Both the position numbers and the translations under genes were made by a program. Source: an uncultured beta proteobacterium (GTDB taxonomy: Bacteria; Pseudomonadota; Gammaproteobacteria; Burkholderiales; SG8-39). Taken from it: 59,017 nucleotides of DNA. Below the pieces are notes generated by a model. The model ran no database searches, was not told the origin of the DNA, and saw only the letters and a program-made list of their open reading frames with translations. Shown piece after piece: positions 1 to 10,030 of this stretch (positions are counted from its first letter, which is position 1; every line of letters starts with the position of its first letter). The DNA lies in NCBI GenBank assembly GCA_903859155.1, contig CAIOLO010000137.1:1-59017 (forward strand), read 5' to 3'.

Positions 1-204
1 CAGAAATCTCGCGCCGGCTGTTGGAATCAGCGCGGCGAGCTTTTGGCCGCGCGGTCTAGTGATACCGCCGTCGCAGAAATCTCGCGCCGGCTGTTGGAAT
101 CAGCGCGGCGAGCTTTTGGCCGCGCGGTCTAGTGATACCGCCGTCGCAGAAATCTCGCGCCGGCTGTTGGAATCAGCGCGGCGAGCTTTTGGCCGCGCGG
201 TCTA
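1..204. repeat. 73-bp direct tandem repeat, 2.8 copies, over the ureG 3' end
   Basis: Two full 73-base units (1-73, 74-146) and a 58-base partial unit (147-204) are essentially identical. The partial unit contains the last twelve or so codons and the stop of ureG, so each further copy carries the ureG tail plus its first downstream bases. The array starts at base 1 of the window, so its true length to the left is unknown. It could be a real minisatellite or an assembly artefact at a contig end. Confidence 0.93.
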
Positions 205-832
205 ACATGCCCGCCGCTTCAATGAACGCGATGATAGTGTCCAATCCCTGACCGGTCTTGAGGTTGGAGAACACGAAGGGCCGCTCGCCGCGCATCTTCC
301 GGGCATCGCGGTCCATCACCTCGAGCGACGCGCCGACCATCGGCGCAAGGTCGATCTTGTTGATCACCAGAAGGTCCGACTTGGTGATGCCGGGCCCGCC
401 CTTGCGTGGAATCTTGTCCCCTGCGGCCACATCGATGACATACAGGGTCAGGTCCGAGAGTTCGGGGCTGAAGGTGGCGGCAAGGTTGTCGCCGCCGGAT
501 TCGATGATGATCAGGTCCAGTCCGGGAAAGCGCCGGTTGAGCCGCGCCACCGCCTCCAGATTGATCGAGGCGTCTTCGCGGATAGCCGTGTGCGGGCAGC
601 CGCCGGTTTCCACGCCGATGATGCGCTCTGGCGCGAGCGCTTCGTTCCTCACCAGGAATTGCGCATCTTCTTCGGTGTAGATGTCGTTGGTCACGACCGC
701 CAGCTGGTACCTGTCGCGCAGGGCACGGCACAGCGCCAGCGTCAGCGCCGTCTTGCCGGAACCGACCGGTCCGCCAATGCCGACGCGCAAAGCCTGCTTT
801 TCGCCCACGTTGCCTCTCGAGCTTGCATTCAT
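173..832 (-). CDS. ureG: Urease accessory GTPase UreG
   Basis: SIMIBI-class GTPase that works with UreE, UreF and UreD to put nickel into the urease active site in the cytoplasm. About 219 residues, the usual length. The P-loop GPVGSGKT is near residues 20-27; the nickel-relay CPH motif of UreG ([13 protein letters not shown]) follows, then [15 protein letters not shown] and the guanine-specificity motif NKIDLAP. The start at 832 is chosen because an upstream in-frame extension to 982 has no UreG similarity and overlaps ureF. The start lies 10 bases after the ureF stop, as last gene of the operon. The C-terminal codons and stop lie inside a 73-bp tandem repeat, so the final residues may have been set by that duplication. 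Confidence 0.97.
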   Translation of the reverse strand: MNASSRGNVGEKQALRVGIGGPVGSGKTALTLALCRALRDRYQLAVVTNDIYTEEDAQFLVRNEALAPERIIGVETGGCPHTAIREDASINLEAVARLNRRFPGLDLIIIESGGDNLAATFSPELSDLTLYVIDVAAGDKIPRKGGPGITKSDLLVINKIDLAPMVGASLEVMDRDARKMRGERPFVFSNLKTGQGLDTIIAFIEAAGMLDRAAKSSPR

Positions 833-842
833 GCTTTTATTT

Positions 843-1532
843 TCAAGAACGGAATAAGCGGGAATATTGTGTTTCGTGCCGGCTGCAGGCCAGCGCCAGG
901 CCCGGTGCAAAACTGCCGATCCTGTCCTCTTCCATGGCCGCCGCGTCATCCACCATGGCGGGCAGGGTGTCGCCCAGGACAAGCAGCATGCGCTGCCCGT
1001 CGGTCTGGCCCAGCGGAACCGCCTTGAGCGCCGCCATCACCTGGTTCTCCAGCCAGGACCAGAGATACGCCAACAAGGCCGGGCGCGCTTCTATGCGCCA
1101 CTGGGAGACGGCGAAGGCGAACACGGTCGGAAAGGCCGGCTCATCAAGGGCATCGAGTTGCGCCACCGCCAGCGGGTCGAATACTCCCAGAGACGCCAAC
1201 AGGCGCCGCAGGGAATACCCCATCTGCACGGTCTCGGCGCGCAATTCGGCAGCCTCGCGCGTTGCCAGGAAAAGCGCATTCCGCTCTGCTACGCCTGTCG
1301 GATCTGCGCTTTGCCAGGATTCGGTCAGCCGCAACAGGGCGGGAGCCTCGGTCCGCGCAACCGAATACGCCAATACGTCCGCGATCCATCGCTGCGCGCT
1401 CGCGGCATCGTGCACCAGGCCGGCCTCGACTGCGGCCTCCAGGCCCTGCGAGTAACTGAAGGCCCCGACCGGCAACGCCGGGCTGGCAAGCTGCAGCAAC
1501 CGGATGAGGCTCAGGTCAGCCTGCAACGCCAT
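843..1532 (-). CDS. ureF: Urease accessory protein UreF
   Basis: All-helical chaperone that bridges UreD-bound apo-urease and UreG and controls GTP-dependent nickel insertion. About 229 residues, normal for the family. The N-terminal block [21 protein letters not shown] is the UreF signature (here cited only as a region near residues 10-30); the C-terminal part keeps the conserved Arg/Ser-rich end. I start at 1532, one base after the ureE stop. A longer frame to 1661 would read through the His-rich coding repeat of ureE out of frame and is a shadow. Translation is probably coupled to ureE. Confidence 0.96.
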   Translation of the reverse strand: MALQADLSLIRLLQLASPALPVGAFSYSQGLEAAVEAGLVHDAASAQRWIADVLAYSVARTEAPALLRLTESWQSADPTGVAERNALFLATREAAELRAETVQMGYSLRRLLASLGVFDPLAVAQLDALDEPAFPTVFAFAVSQWRIEARPALLAYLWSWLENQVMAALKAVPLGQTDGQRMLLVLGDTLPAMVDDAAAMEEDRIGSFAPGLALACSRHETQYSRLFRS

Positions 1533-1533
1533 T

Positions 1534-2400
1534 TCAGTGGTGCTTGTGTTTCTTTCCATCCGCCGGTGCGTGGGCGTGGTCATGGTCATGGTCGTGGTCG
1601 TGTTCGGCCTTGTCCGCTGCCGCATGTGCCGGCTTTTTTTCCTCGGCGTGCGCTTTCTCATGCGCGTGCTTCTTGATCACCGCGATGACCTTCTTGTGGC
1701 CATGCCCGTGCTCATCGGCATGCTTGTGGTCATGACCGTGGTCGTGGTCGTGGTCATGGTCGTGGCCGTGGTCATGGTCGTGGTCGTGGTCGTGGTCATG
1801 GTCGTGGTCGTGGCCGTGCTTATGGTCATGCCCGTGCTCATGTGCATGCGCGCGACCGTGATCATGCCCGCAGTCGGGACCATGCACATGGCCATTCTCC
1901 TCGACGGGATCGCCGTACTCATGGATCCTGCCGCCGCGACCGTGCTCGTCATGAGAATGTCCGTCGCCGGCGTAAGCGCCGGACTCTGGCTCGAAGGCCG
2001 CTTCCATCGTGACCACCGTGGCCCCCAGCCCGCGCAGCATGTCCTCGAGCACGTGGTCGGCGGCGATGCGTATCCAACCCTCCCCCACCTCCACGGCGAC
2101 GTGGCGGTTGCCCAGGTGATAAGCCGCCCTGGCCAGTGCGCTGGGCGAGGCGCAACTGATGTGAAGCAGTTTCTCCGGCATCGCTTGCACTTCGATGATC
2201 CGCCCGTCGGAGGCAACCACCAGATCGCCGCCGCGCAAAATTTCGCCACGCGGCATTTTCAGCGCGACTTCCTCACCCCCGACCAGGGCGACCTTGGCGC
2301 GCGATTTCGCGCGCTGCTCGAATGGCAGTTCCAGCCGGCCTTTCGCCTCAATGCGGTAGGCGCCGGCTTGGACTTTGAGTTTCTTGCGGATTTCTATCAT
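1534..2400 (-). CDS. ureE: Urease nickel metallochaperone UreE with a giant His/Asp tail
   Basis: Delivers nickel to UreG/urease. Residues 1-144 form the normal two-domain UreE. From about residue 145 to 288 a low-complexity tail follows with about 46 histidines, mostly alternating His-Asp with His-Gly and His-Lys, plus one Cys in a HGPDCGHDH context. Typical UreE tails carry ten or so His (Klebsiella type), so the tail here is as long as the protein itself. The core metal site region and the tail suggest nickel storage as well as delivery (inference). The DNA of the tail is an imperfect trinucleotide-pair repeat around 1560-1930, prone to length change. It sits between ureC (10 bp) and ureF (1 bp). 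Confidence 0.95.
   Translation of the reverse strand: MIEIRKKLKVQAGAYRIEAKGRLELPFEQRAKSRAKVALVGGEEVALKMPRGEILRGGDLVVASDGRIIEVQAMPEKLLHISCASPSALARAAYHLGNRHVAVEVGEGWIRIAADHVLEDMLRGLGATVVTMEAAFEPESGAYAGDGHSHDEHGRGGRIHEYGDPVEENGHVHGPDCGHDHGRAHAHEHGHDHKHGHDHDHDHDHDHDHDHGHDHDHDHDHGHDHKHADEHGHGHKKVIAVIKKHAHEKAHAEEKKPAHAAADKAEHDHDHDHDHAHAPADGKKHKHH
1560..1930. repeat. Imperfect CAY-GAC coding repeat in ureE
   Basis: On the minus strand the sequence is largely CAC/CAT and GAC codons in alternation, densest around 1735-1815. It encodes the His-Asp tail of UreE. The purity of the repeat makes slippage likely, and it also creates long valine/methionine-rich false frames on the other strand. Confidence 0.85.
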
Positions 2401-2409
2401 GGCGTGTTC

Positions 2410-4107
2410 TCAAAAAAGAAAATAGCGCTGCGCCATGGGAAGTGTTTTCGCCGGTTCGCACACGAGCAACTCGCCATCGGCGCGCACCTCGTAGGTTTCG
2501 GCATCCACTTCCAGACGCGGCAGCCAGTCATTGTGCACCATGTCCTTCTTGCCGATGTGGCGGGTATTGCGCACCGCCACCAGCGGCCGCGCCAGCCCCA
2601 GCGCCGCGACGGCTTCATTCTTGAGTGCCGCCTGGGAAACAAAGGTGAGCGAAGTCCCGTATGCCTTGCCGAAGGCGCCGAACATCGGGCGGTAATGCAC
2701 CGGTTGCGGCGTGGGTATGGAGGCGTTCGGATCGCCCATCGCCGCAGCCGCAATCATGCCGCCCTTGAGGATCAGCGACGGCTTGACCCCGAAGAATCCC
2801 GGGCGCCACAGCACCAGGTCGGCAAACTTGCCGGGTTCGACCGACCCCACCACATGCGAGATGCCGTGGGCGATGGCCGGATTGATGGTGTATTTGGCGA
2901 TATAGCGCTTTACCCGCGCATTGTCATGGTCGGCGGCATCGCCTTTGGCCGAGCCGCGCTGCTGCTTCATCTTGTGCGCGGTCTGCCAGGTACGGATGAT
3001 GACCTCGCCCACCCGCCCCATCGCCTGCGAGTCGGAGGACATCATGGAGAACGCCCCCAGGTCGTGCAGGATGTCCTCGGCGCCGATGGTTTCGCGGCGG
3101 ATGCGCGATTCGGCAAACGCCACATCCTCGGCGATGGACGGATCGAGGTGGTGACAGACCATCAGCATGTCCAGATGCTCGGCGATGGTGTTGACCGTAT
3201 AGGGCCGGGTCGGATTGGTCGAGGACGGCAGCACATTGGGCTCGCCGGCAACCTTGATGATGTCCGGGGCGTGTCCGCCGCCCGCACCTTCGGTATGGAA
3301 GGTATGAATGGTACGGCCCTTGAATGCCGCCACAGAAGTCTCGACGAAGCCGGATTCGTTGAGCGTGTCGGTGTGGATCGCCACCTGTACATCCATCTCA
3401 TCGGCCACCGCCAGGCAGTTGTCGATGGCCGCGGGCGTGGTGCCCCAGTCTTCGTGCAGCTTCAGTCCGATGGCGCCGGCACGCACCTGCTCACGCAGCG
3501 GCTCGGGCAGGCTCGCATTGCCCTTGCCGAGAAAACCGAGGTTCATCGGAAAAGCTTCGGCGGCCATCAGCATCGAATGCAGGTGCCAGGGGCCGGGCGT
3601 GCAGGTTGTGGCAAAGGTGCCGGTGGCCGGACCGGTGCCGCCGCCCAGCATGGTGGTGACACCGGACATCAGCGCTTCGTCGATCTGCTGCGGGCAGATG
3701 AAATGAATGTGGGTGTCGATGCCACCCGCAGTCACGATCATGCCTTCGCCGGCAATGGCCTCGGTGCCGGCGCCGATGGGGATGCTGACCCCGGGTTGTA
3801 TGTCGGGATTGCCCGCCTTGCCGATGCGCCAGATGCGCCCGCCTTTGATGCCGATATCCGCCTTGACGATGCCCCAGTGATCGACGATCAGCGCATTGGT
3901 GATGACAGTGTCGGCGACCTCGGCCGCGACCCGCTGGCCCTGGCCCATGCCGTCGCGTATCACCTTGCCGCCGCCGAATTTCACTTCCTCGCCATAGACG
4001 GTGTAGTCTTTCTCCACCTTGATCCACAGGTCGGTGTCGGCAAGCCGCAGGCGATCGCCGGTGGTGGGGCCGAACATTTCGGCATAGGCCTGACGGGAAA
4101 TTTTCAT
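2410..4107 (-). CDS. ureC: Urease alpha (catalytic) subunit
   Basis: Hydrolyses urea to ammonia and carbamate at a dinuclear nickel centre. 565 residues, the standard length. Visible ligands are His133 and His135 (THIHF), Lys216 (GLKLHEDWG, the carbamylated bridging lysine), His245, His271 and Asp359 (SSDSQAMGR). Cys318-His319 form the mobile flap (MVCHH). All catalytic residues are intact, so the enzyme should be active once nickel is loaded. The ATG overlaps the ureB stop by four bases (ATGA), indicating translational coupling and equal dosage of subunits. Confidence 0.99.
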   Translation of the reverse strand: MKISRQAYAEMFGPTTGDRLRLADTDLWIKVEKDYTVYGEEVKFGGGKVIRDGMGQGQRVAAEVADTVITNALIVDHWGIVKADIGIKGGRIWRIGKAGNPDIQPGVSIPIGAGTEAIAGEGMIVTAGGIDTHIHFICPQQIDEALMSGVTTMLGGGTGPATGTFATTCTPGPWHLHSMLMAAEAFPMNLGFLGKGNASLPEPLREQVRAGAIGLKLHEDWGTTPAAIDNCLAVADEMDVQVAIHTDTLNESGFVETSVAAFKGRTIHTFHTEGAGGGHAPDIIKVAGEPNVLPSSTNPTRPYTVNTIAEHLDMLMVCHHLDPSIAEDVAFAESRIRRETIGAEDILHDLGAFSMMSSDSQAMGRVGEVIIRTWQTAHKMKQQRGSAKGDAADHDNARVKRYIAKYTINPAIAHGISHVVGSVEPGKFADLVLWRPGFFGVKPSLILKGGMIAAAAMGDPNASIPTPQPVHYRPMFGAFGKAYGTSLTFVSQAALKNEAVAALGLARPLVAVRNTRHIGKKDMVHNDWLPRLEVDAETYEVRADGELLVCEPAKTLPMAQRYFLF

Positions 4108-4412
4108 TTCAATGCTCCCATGACCTTGCCGGCAAATCCGTACACTTTGCGGTCCCCGCCCAGCGCGACAAGCTCGACCGTACGCGACTGACCCGGTTCG
4201 AAACGCACCGCAGTACCCGCCGCGATGTTCAGGCGAAAGCCATAGCCCGCCTGCCGGTCGAATTTCAGCGCTTCATTGGTTTCGAAAAAATGGTAATGCG
4301 AGCCGACTTGTATTGGCCGGTCACCGCTGTTGGTCACTTCGACCGTGACCGTTGCGCGCCCGACATTCAATTCAATTTCGCCTGGCGCAACCCTCAATTC
4401 CCCTGGGATCAT
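4104..4412 (-). CDS. ureB: Urease beta subunit
   Basis: Structural subunit of the (alpha-beta-gamma)3 urease, 102 residues. It has the expected start [16 protein letters not shown], the SHYHFFETN block and the C-terminal [10 protein letters not shown]. It is a separate gene, as in most proteobacteria, not fused to gamma as in Helicobacter. It lies 13 bases after ureA and overlaps ureC. Confidence 0.98.
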   Translation of the reverse strand: MIPGELRVAPGEIELNVGRATVTVEVTNSGDRPIQVGSHYHFFETNEALKFDRQAGYGFRLNIAAGTAVRFEPGQSRTVELVALGGDRKVYGFAGKVMGALK

Positions 4413-4425
4413 GACAATCTCCTGT

Positions 4426-4728
4426 TCACACTATCGGCTGGTGCACGGTCACCAACTTGGTCCCATCCGGAAACGTCGCCTCCACTTGAATCTCGGGAAT
4501 CATCTCCGGCACGCCCTCCATCACATCGGCGCGCGTCAGCAACGTCGCGCCCCAGCCCATCAACTCGGAGACGTTGCGACCGTCGCGCGCGCCTTCCATG
4601 AGGGCGGCGCTGATGAAGGCCACGGCCTCCGGATAGTTGAGCTTTAAGCCGCGCGCCTTGCGCCGTTCGGCGAGCAACCCTGCGGTGAAGATGAGCAGTT
4701 TGTCCTTCTCTCTGGGTGTCAATTCCAT
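4426..4728 (-). CDS. ureA: Urease gamma subunit
   Basis: Smallest structural subunit of urease, 100 residues. It begins [14 protein letters not shown] and contains the conserved [11 protein letters not shown] and MEGARDGR segments and the C-terminal [11 protein letters not shown]. The start codon directly follows the ureD stop. Length and all family blocks are complete. Confidence 0.98.
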   Translation of the reverse strand: MELTPREKDKLLIFTAGLLAERRKARGLKLNYPEAVAFISAALMEGARDGRNVSELMGWGATLLTRADVMEGVPEMIPEIQVEATFPDGTKLVTVHQPIV

Positions 4729-5571
<843 letters not shown>

Positions 5572-5578
5572 GCGCGGA

Positions 5579-6271
5579 TCATACTGCGAGGAGTTCGAGT
5601 ATGCCGTCCTTTTCCATGTCGGCCCCGGCACCGCGCGCGATAATTTCCCCGCGCTCCATGACCAGGTACTGATCGGCGAGCGAGCGTGCAAAATCGTAGT
5701 ACTGCTCGACCAGCAGAATGGCCATTTCACCGCTTGCCGAGAGCGTGCGGATGGCGCGTTCGATGTCCTTGATGATGGAAGGCTGGATGCCTTCGGTGGG
5801 CTCATCGAGGATCAGCAGTTTCGGGCCCATGGCGAGGGCGCGTCCAATGGCCAGCTGCTGCTGCTGGCCGCCGGAGAGATCGCCGCCGCGGCGCTGCATC
5901 ATCTGCCGCAGTACCGGAAACATCTCGAAGATTCGCTCCGGCACCTCGGCACTGCCCGGCAGCGTGGCCAGGCCGATGCGCAGGTTTTCTTCCACGCTCA
6001 GGCGCGCAAAGATCTCACGCCCCTGCGGCACGTAGCCAATCCCGGTGCGCACCCGTTCATAGGGTGCGGCATGCGTGATATCCCGGCCGGCGAAAGCGAC
6101 CGTGCCGGTGCGCGGCGCAACCAGCCCCATCAGCGTGCGCAGCAACGTGGTCTTGCCGACGCCGTTGCGGCCCAGCAGCGTGGTCACCTTGCCCGCCGGC
6201 ACCTCGAAGCTCAGATCGCGCAGGATATGGCTGCCGCCGTAGTACTGGTTGAGTCCGGATACCGTCAGCAT
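5579..6271 (-). CDS. urtE: Urea ABC transporter ATPase UrtE
   Basis: One of the two ATPases of the high-affinity urea importer (LivF-like), 230 residues. Walker A GRNGVGKTT near residue 34, signature LSGGQQQQLA, Walker B LLILDEPTEGI, and the H-loop region replaced by VEQYYDFA as usual in UrtE/LivF proteins. It starts two bases after the urtD stop. The membership in the urea system follows from the order urtABCDE next to urease genes. Confidence 0.96.
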   Translation of the reverse strand: MLTVSGLNQYYGGSHILRDLSFEVPAGKVTTLLGRNGVGKTTLLRTLMGLVAPRTGTVAFAGRDITHAAPYERVRTGIGYVPQGREIFARLSVEENLRIGLATLPGSAEVPERIFEMFPVLRQMMQRRGGDLSGGQQQQLAIGRALAMGPKLLILDEPTEGIQPSIIKDIERAIRTLSASGEMAILLVEQYYDFARSLADQYLVMERGEIIARGAGADMEKDGILELLAV

Positions 6272-6273
6272 GA

Positions 6274-7098
6274 TCAGCGCCCCAGGTACACTTCGACGAC
6301 CCGCGGATCGGCCTGGACCTGCTCCAGAGTGCCCTCGGCGAGGAGGCTGCCCTCGTGCAGCACCGACACTTTTTTTGCTATGCGCCCGATAAACGCCATG
6401 TCGTGCTCCACCACCACCAGGGAATGCTTGCCCGCCAGCGTCAGGAAAAGCTCGGCGGTGCGTTCGGTTTCCTCGTCGCTCATGCCGGCGACCGGTTCAT
6501 CGAGCAACAACAGGCGCGGCTCCTGCATCAGCAGCATGCCGATCTCCAGCCACTGCTTCTGCCCGTGCGAGAGCAACCCGGCCTGGCGCGAAGCGCTGTC
6601 GGCCAGCCGGATCAGCGTGAGCATCTCGGCGATGCGGTCCTGCTGCGCGCTGTCGAGCCTGGCAAACAGCGATTTGCGCACCCGCTTGTCCATTTTCATC
6701 GACAGTTCCAGATTCTCGAACACGCTGTGCTGCTCGAAGATGGTCGGCTTCTGAAACTTTCTGCCGATCCCCGCGTGCGCGATTTCCGCTTCCGTCAACT
6801 GGGCAAGATCGATCGTCTGGCCAAAAAACGCCGTGCCGGAATCCGCTCGCGTTTTGCCGGTGATCACGTCCATCATGGTGGTCTTGCCGGCGCCATTGGG
6901 GCCGATGACGCAGCGCAGTTCGCCGACATCGATGGCCAGCGAGAGCTTGTTCAAGGCCCGGAAGCCATCGAAACTGACCGATATGTCGTCAAGGTAAAGC
7001 ACCACCCCGTGAGAGGCATCCAGGCCCTCGGTGGCGATGCGGGCCGGCGCGAACTCGCCCGAGGCCCCGCCGCTGAACTCCTTGGGCGCAGCGCTCAT
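6274..7098 (-). CDS. urtD: Urea ABC transporter ATPase UrtD
   Basis: Second ATPase of the urea importer (LivG-like), about 274 residues. Walker A GPNGAGKTT, signature LLSHGQKQWLEIGM, Walker B LLLLDEPVAGM, switch histidine in VVEHDMAF. The SHGQKQWLEI form of the signature is typical for UrtD. The start at 7098 forms an ATGA overlap with the urtC stop; a second in-frame ATG at 7119 would overlap more of urtC and add seven residues. Confidence 0.95.
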   Translation of the reverse strand: MSAAPKEFSGGASGEFAPARIATEGLDASHGVVLYLDDISVSFDGFRALNKLSLAIDVGELRCVIGPNGAGKTTMMDVITGKTRADSGTAFFGQTIDLAQLTEAEIAHAGIGRKFQKPTIFEQHSVFENLELSMKMDKRVRKSLFARLDSAQQDRIAEMLTLIRLADSASRQAGLLSHGQKQWLEIGMLLMQEPRLLLLDEPVAGMSDEETERTAELFLTLAGKHSLVVVEHDMAFIGRIAKKVSVLHEGSLLAEGTLEQVQADPRVVEVYLGR

Positions 7099-8216
7099 GC
7101 GACCGCCCTCCCCGTCCATTTATCGCGCAGTTGCGCATACAGGCCGACGATGCCGCGCGGCATGAACAGCGTAACCGCGATGAAAAGCAATCCCAGCACG
7201 TAGAGCCAGTATTCGGGCGCGGCCTGCGTGAAGAAACTCTTGGCCCCGTTCACCACGCCGGCGCCGACAATGGCGCCCACCAGCGTGCCGCGCCCGCCCA
7301 CCGCCACCCAGATGGCGATCTCGATGGAATTCGCCGGCGACATCTCCCCCGGATTGATGATGCCCACCTGCGGAACATAAAGCGCGCCGGCGATGCCACA
7401 AATCACCGCGGACAGGGTCCAGATGAAAAGCTTGTAGTTGACCGTGTTGTAGCCGCAGAACATCACGCGCGATTCGGCATCGCGGATGGCCGCCAGGATC
7501 CGGCCGAGTTTCGAGGTGACGATGTAGCGGGCGAGCAGCAGCGTGGCGATCAATGCAGCACCGGTGATGGCGAACAGGGCAACGCGCGTCTGCGGCGTGG
7601 TAATGGCGATGCCGGCAATGCGTTTGAAATCGGTGAAGCCGTTGTTGCCGCCGAAGCCGGTTTCGTTGCGGAAGAACAGCAGCATGGCCGCGTAGGTCAG
7701 CGCCTGGGTGATGATGGAGAAGTACACGCCCTTGATACGCGAGCGAAAGGCGAAAAAGCCGAACACGAAGGCGAGCAATGCGGGCACGGCGATCACCAGC
7801 AGCATGGCCCACCAGAACTGGTCGGAGTTCCACCACTGCCACGGAAACTCCTTCCAGTCGAGGAACACCATGAAGTCGGGCATGTCCATCTTGTACTGGC
7901 CCTCGCGCCCGATCTGGCGCATCAGGTACATGCCCATGGCGTAGCCGCCCAGCGCGAAAAACAGGCCGTGTCCCAGCGACAGGATGCCGCAATAGCCCCA
8001 GATCAGATCCATGGCCAGCGCCACCATGGCATAGCACATGATCTTGCCGATGAGCGTGACCCAGTAGGTGGAGATGTGCACGGCGCTGTCCGCGGGAGTC
8101 ACCAGGTTGCCCAGCGGCACCAGGACGAACAACAGCAAGGCGCAGAGGCCCAGCGACACCCAGCCGCGTGTGCCGTAGAGCCGCGCGAGCGTCGACGCGA
8201 TCGGCCCCGCTCTCAT
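7095..8216 (-). CDS. urtC: Urea ABC transporter permease UrtC
   Basis: Inner-membrane permease of the LivM family, 373 residues, with about nine to ten hydrophobic helices. The LivM blocks LIWGYCGILSLGHGLFF and the later GGRGTLVGAIVGAG are present. A long loop after the third helix carries the sequence RQIGREGQYKMDMPDF, a known feature of UrtC relative to LivM. I start at 8216 (MRAGPIAS); the longer frame to 8408 reads into urtB out of frame. The gap to urtB is 37 bases. Confidence 0.95.
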   Translation of the reverse strand: MRAGPIASTLARLYGTRGWVSLGLCALLLFVLVPLGNLVTPADSAVHISTYWVTLIGKIMCYAMVALAMDLIWGYCGILSLGHGLFFALGGYAMGMYLMRQIGREGQYKMDMPDFMVFLDWKEFPWQWWNSDQFWWAMLLVIAVPALLAFVFGFFAFRSRIKGVYFSIITQALTYAAMLLFFRNETGFGGNNGFTDFKRIAGIAITTPQTRVALFAITGAALIATLLLARYIVTSKLGRILAAIRDAESRVMFCGYNTVNYKLFIWTLSAVICGIAGALYVPQVGIINPGEMSPANSIEIAIWVAVGGRGTLVGAIVGAGVVNGAKSFFTQAAPEYWLYVLGLLFIAVTLFMPRGIVGLYAQLRDKWTGRAVA

Positions 8217-8253
8217 GCGAATGCTCCTGCGAGCACGGCAAAATGCGCGGCCA

Positions 8254-9852
8254 TCACGTTTCCACCGAGCGGCCTTTAAGGGCGAAAAGACCCTGCGGGC
8301 GCTTTTGTATGAATATGATGATGAACGCCAGCACCACGATTTTCGCGAGCACCGCGCCCGACCAGGATTCGAGCAGCTTGTTGGCGAATCCCAGTCCGAG
8401 GGCCGCATACACGGTGCCGGCCAGTTGCCCGACGCCGCCCAGCACCACCACCATGAAGGAATCGACGATATAGGACTGGCCCAGATCCGGACCGACGTTG
8501 CCGATCTGGGACAGCGCGCAGCCGGCGAGGCCCGCTATGCCACAGCCCAGGCCGAAGGCCATGGTATCGACACGGCCGGTGGGCACGCCGACGCAGGAGG
8601 CCATGGCGCGGTTCTGCGTCACCCCGCGCACGAAAAGGCCCAGCCGGGTGTGCGTCAGCAACAGCCACATACAGACCAGGACCACGGCGACAAAGGCGAC
8701 GATGACAATGCGGCTGTAGGGCAGCACCACATTGCTGAGGATCTCCACGCCGCCCGACATCCACGCCGGATTTTCCACTTGCACGTTTTGCGCCCCGAAC
8801 ACCGTGCGAACCGCCTGGATCAGCACCAGGCTGATGCCCCAGGTTGCGAGCAGCGTTTCCAACGGACGGCCGTAGAGAAAGCGGATGACCCCGCGCTCGA
8901 GCAGCATGCCGACGCAGGCGGCCACGATGAAGGCAGGCGGCACCGCGCACAGCAGGTACCAGTCGAAGGCGCCAGGCGCATGCAGTTTGAACAGGTTCTG
9001 CACAAAGTAAGTGGTATAGGCGCCGATCATGATGAGCTCGCCATGCGCCATGTTGATGACTCCCATCAGCCCGTAGGTGATGGCAAGGCCGAGTGCCGCC
9101 AGCAGCAGTATCGATCCCAGGCTGATGCCGGCAAATGCCAGGCCGACACGCTCACCCCAGACCAGCTTGCCTTCCACGGCACGCAGGCTTTTCTCCGCCT
9201 CGGCGCGCAGGTCGGCGTCGGTTTCCACCCAGGCGCCGTCCTTTTTCTCCAGCACGCCAAGCAGCAGGGTCTTGGTCTCCCGGCTGCCGGAACTGGCCAG
9301 GCGGCGAATCGCGGCGAAGCGCAACTCGCGGTCCGACGACTTGATTTCCATGGCCGCGACTATCATCTCCAGCATGGCTTTGATTGCCGGATCGCCTTCC
9401 CGGTCCAGGGCCTTGGTCACCAGAGGCAGCATGGCCGCGTCCGCTCCTCCGGAGAGTTCCTTGGCCGCGGCCAGGCGCGTGTTGCGATCGGGCGACACCA
9501 GCTTGAGCGCGGCGATCCCCCCCGCCAGTTCGCGCCGCAGGCGATTGTTCGCAATGATTTCTTCAGAATCCGCCGGCACCGCCGGCAGCACCTCGCCGCT
9601 CAGGGCATCGGTTGCCGTCCCGCCCCGGACAATGAGAATGCGCTTGCCCGAACTCTTGAGCTCGCCCTGCGCCAGTGCTTCGAGCACCTTCGCAGCGCGC
9701 GCGTCGCCATCGGCCACCAGCGCCGCAATCGCGGCGACCTGCTCTTCGCCATCACCGAATACCAGCGCGCTTACCGCGTTGGCATCGAATGCCGCCGCCG
9801 GTCGCGCAAGCAGCGCGATCATAAGGAGCAACAGGATTGAGACGATGCGCAT
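8254..9852 (-). CDS. urtB: Urea ABC transporter permease UrtB with N-terminal extracytoplasmic domain
   Basis: Inner-membrane permease of the LivH family, 532 residues from the chosen start (MRIVSILLLLMIAL, a signal-like helix). Residues about 25-240 are a soluble Ala/Glu-rich helical region with HEAT-like character, followed by the LivH membrane domain that starts near LGLAITYGLMGVINMAHGE. This long N-terminal region is normal for UrtB. A start at 9933 is open, but the extra 27 residues precede the hydrophobic leader and look spurious. Ribosome-binding match at 9852 is weak. Confidence 0.93.
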   Translation of the reverse strand: MRIVSILLLLMIALLARPAAAFDANAVSALVFGDGEEQVAAIAALVADGDARAAKVLEALAQGELKSSGKRILIVRGGTATDALSGEVLPAVPADSEEIIANNRLRRELAGGIAALKLVSPDRNTRLAAAKELSGGADAAMLPLVTKALDREGDPAIKAMLEMIVAAMEIKSSDRELRFAAIRRLASSGSRETKTLLLGVLEKKDGAWVETDADLRAEAEKSLRAVEGKLVWGERVGLAFAGISLGSILLLAALGLAITYGLMGVINMAHGELIMIGAYTTYFVQNLFKLHAPGAFDWYLLCAVPPAFIVAACVGMLLERGVIRFLYGRPLETLLATWGISLVLIQAVRTVFGAQNVQVENPAWMSGGVEILSNVVLPYSRIVIVAFVAVVLVCMWLLLTHTRLGLFVRGVTQNRAMASCVGVPTGRVDTMAFGLGCGIAGLAGCALSQIGNVGPDLGQSYIVDSFMVVVLGGVGQLAGTVYAALGLGFANKLLESWSGAVLAKIVVLAFIIIFIQKRPQGLFALKGRSVET

Positions 9853-9872
9853 TTTTACTTTTTGTCTTGAAG

Positions 9873-9896
9873 AAAGGGCCGCTTGTACGGCCCCTT
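9873..9896 (-). terminator. Attenuator-like hairpin between urtA and urtB
   Basis: On the minus strand nine base pairs (one G-U) close a six-base loop, and the 3' arm runs into UUUCUUC. It lies in the urtA-urtB spacer. Such hairpins after the binding-protein gene of ABC operons commonly protect the upstream message or stop part of the transcripts, giving more receptor than permease. Function is inferred. Confidence 0.5.
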
Positions 9897-9940
9897 CTGC
9901 CTCACGGGGACGGATGAAACCCGGCCCCTTCATGACGTAA

Positions 9941-10030
9941 CGCTCAGATCTTGGGGTGACGCTCAGATCTTGGGGTGACGCTCAGATCTTGGGGTGACGC
10001 TCAGATCTTGGGGTGACGCTCAGATCTTGG
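9941..10030. repeat. 19-bp direct tandem repeat over the urtA 3' end
   Basis: Four identical 19-base units (9941-9959, 9960-9978, 9979-9997, 9998-10016) and a 14-base partial unit (10017-10030). The partial unit holds the last codons and stop of urtA, so each copy repeats the urtA terminus and its stop. Each unit has a BglII-type AGATCT palindrome. No strong hairpin forms within a unit. Confidence 0.97.

Noticed and set aside
1504-4191. 895-codon plus-strand frame over ureC and ureE
   Set aside because: Valine/methionine runs come from the antisense of the His-Asp repeat; the minus strand has complete, well-conserved urease genes.
8215-9840. 541-codon plus-strand frame
   Set aside because: Antisense shadow of urtB; composition rich in His/Gln/Arg, no ribosome site, no recognisable domain.
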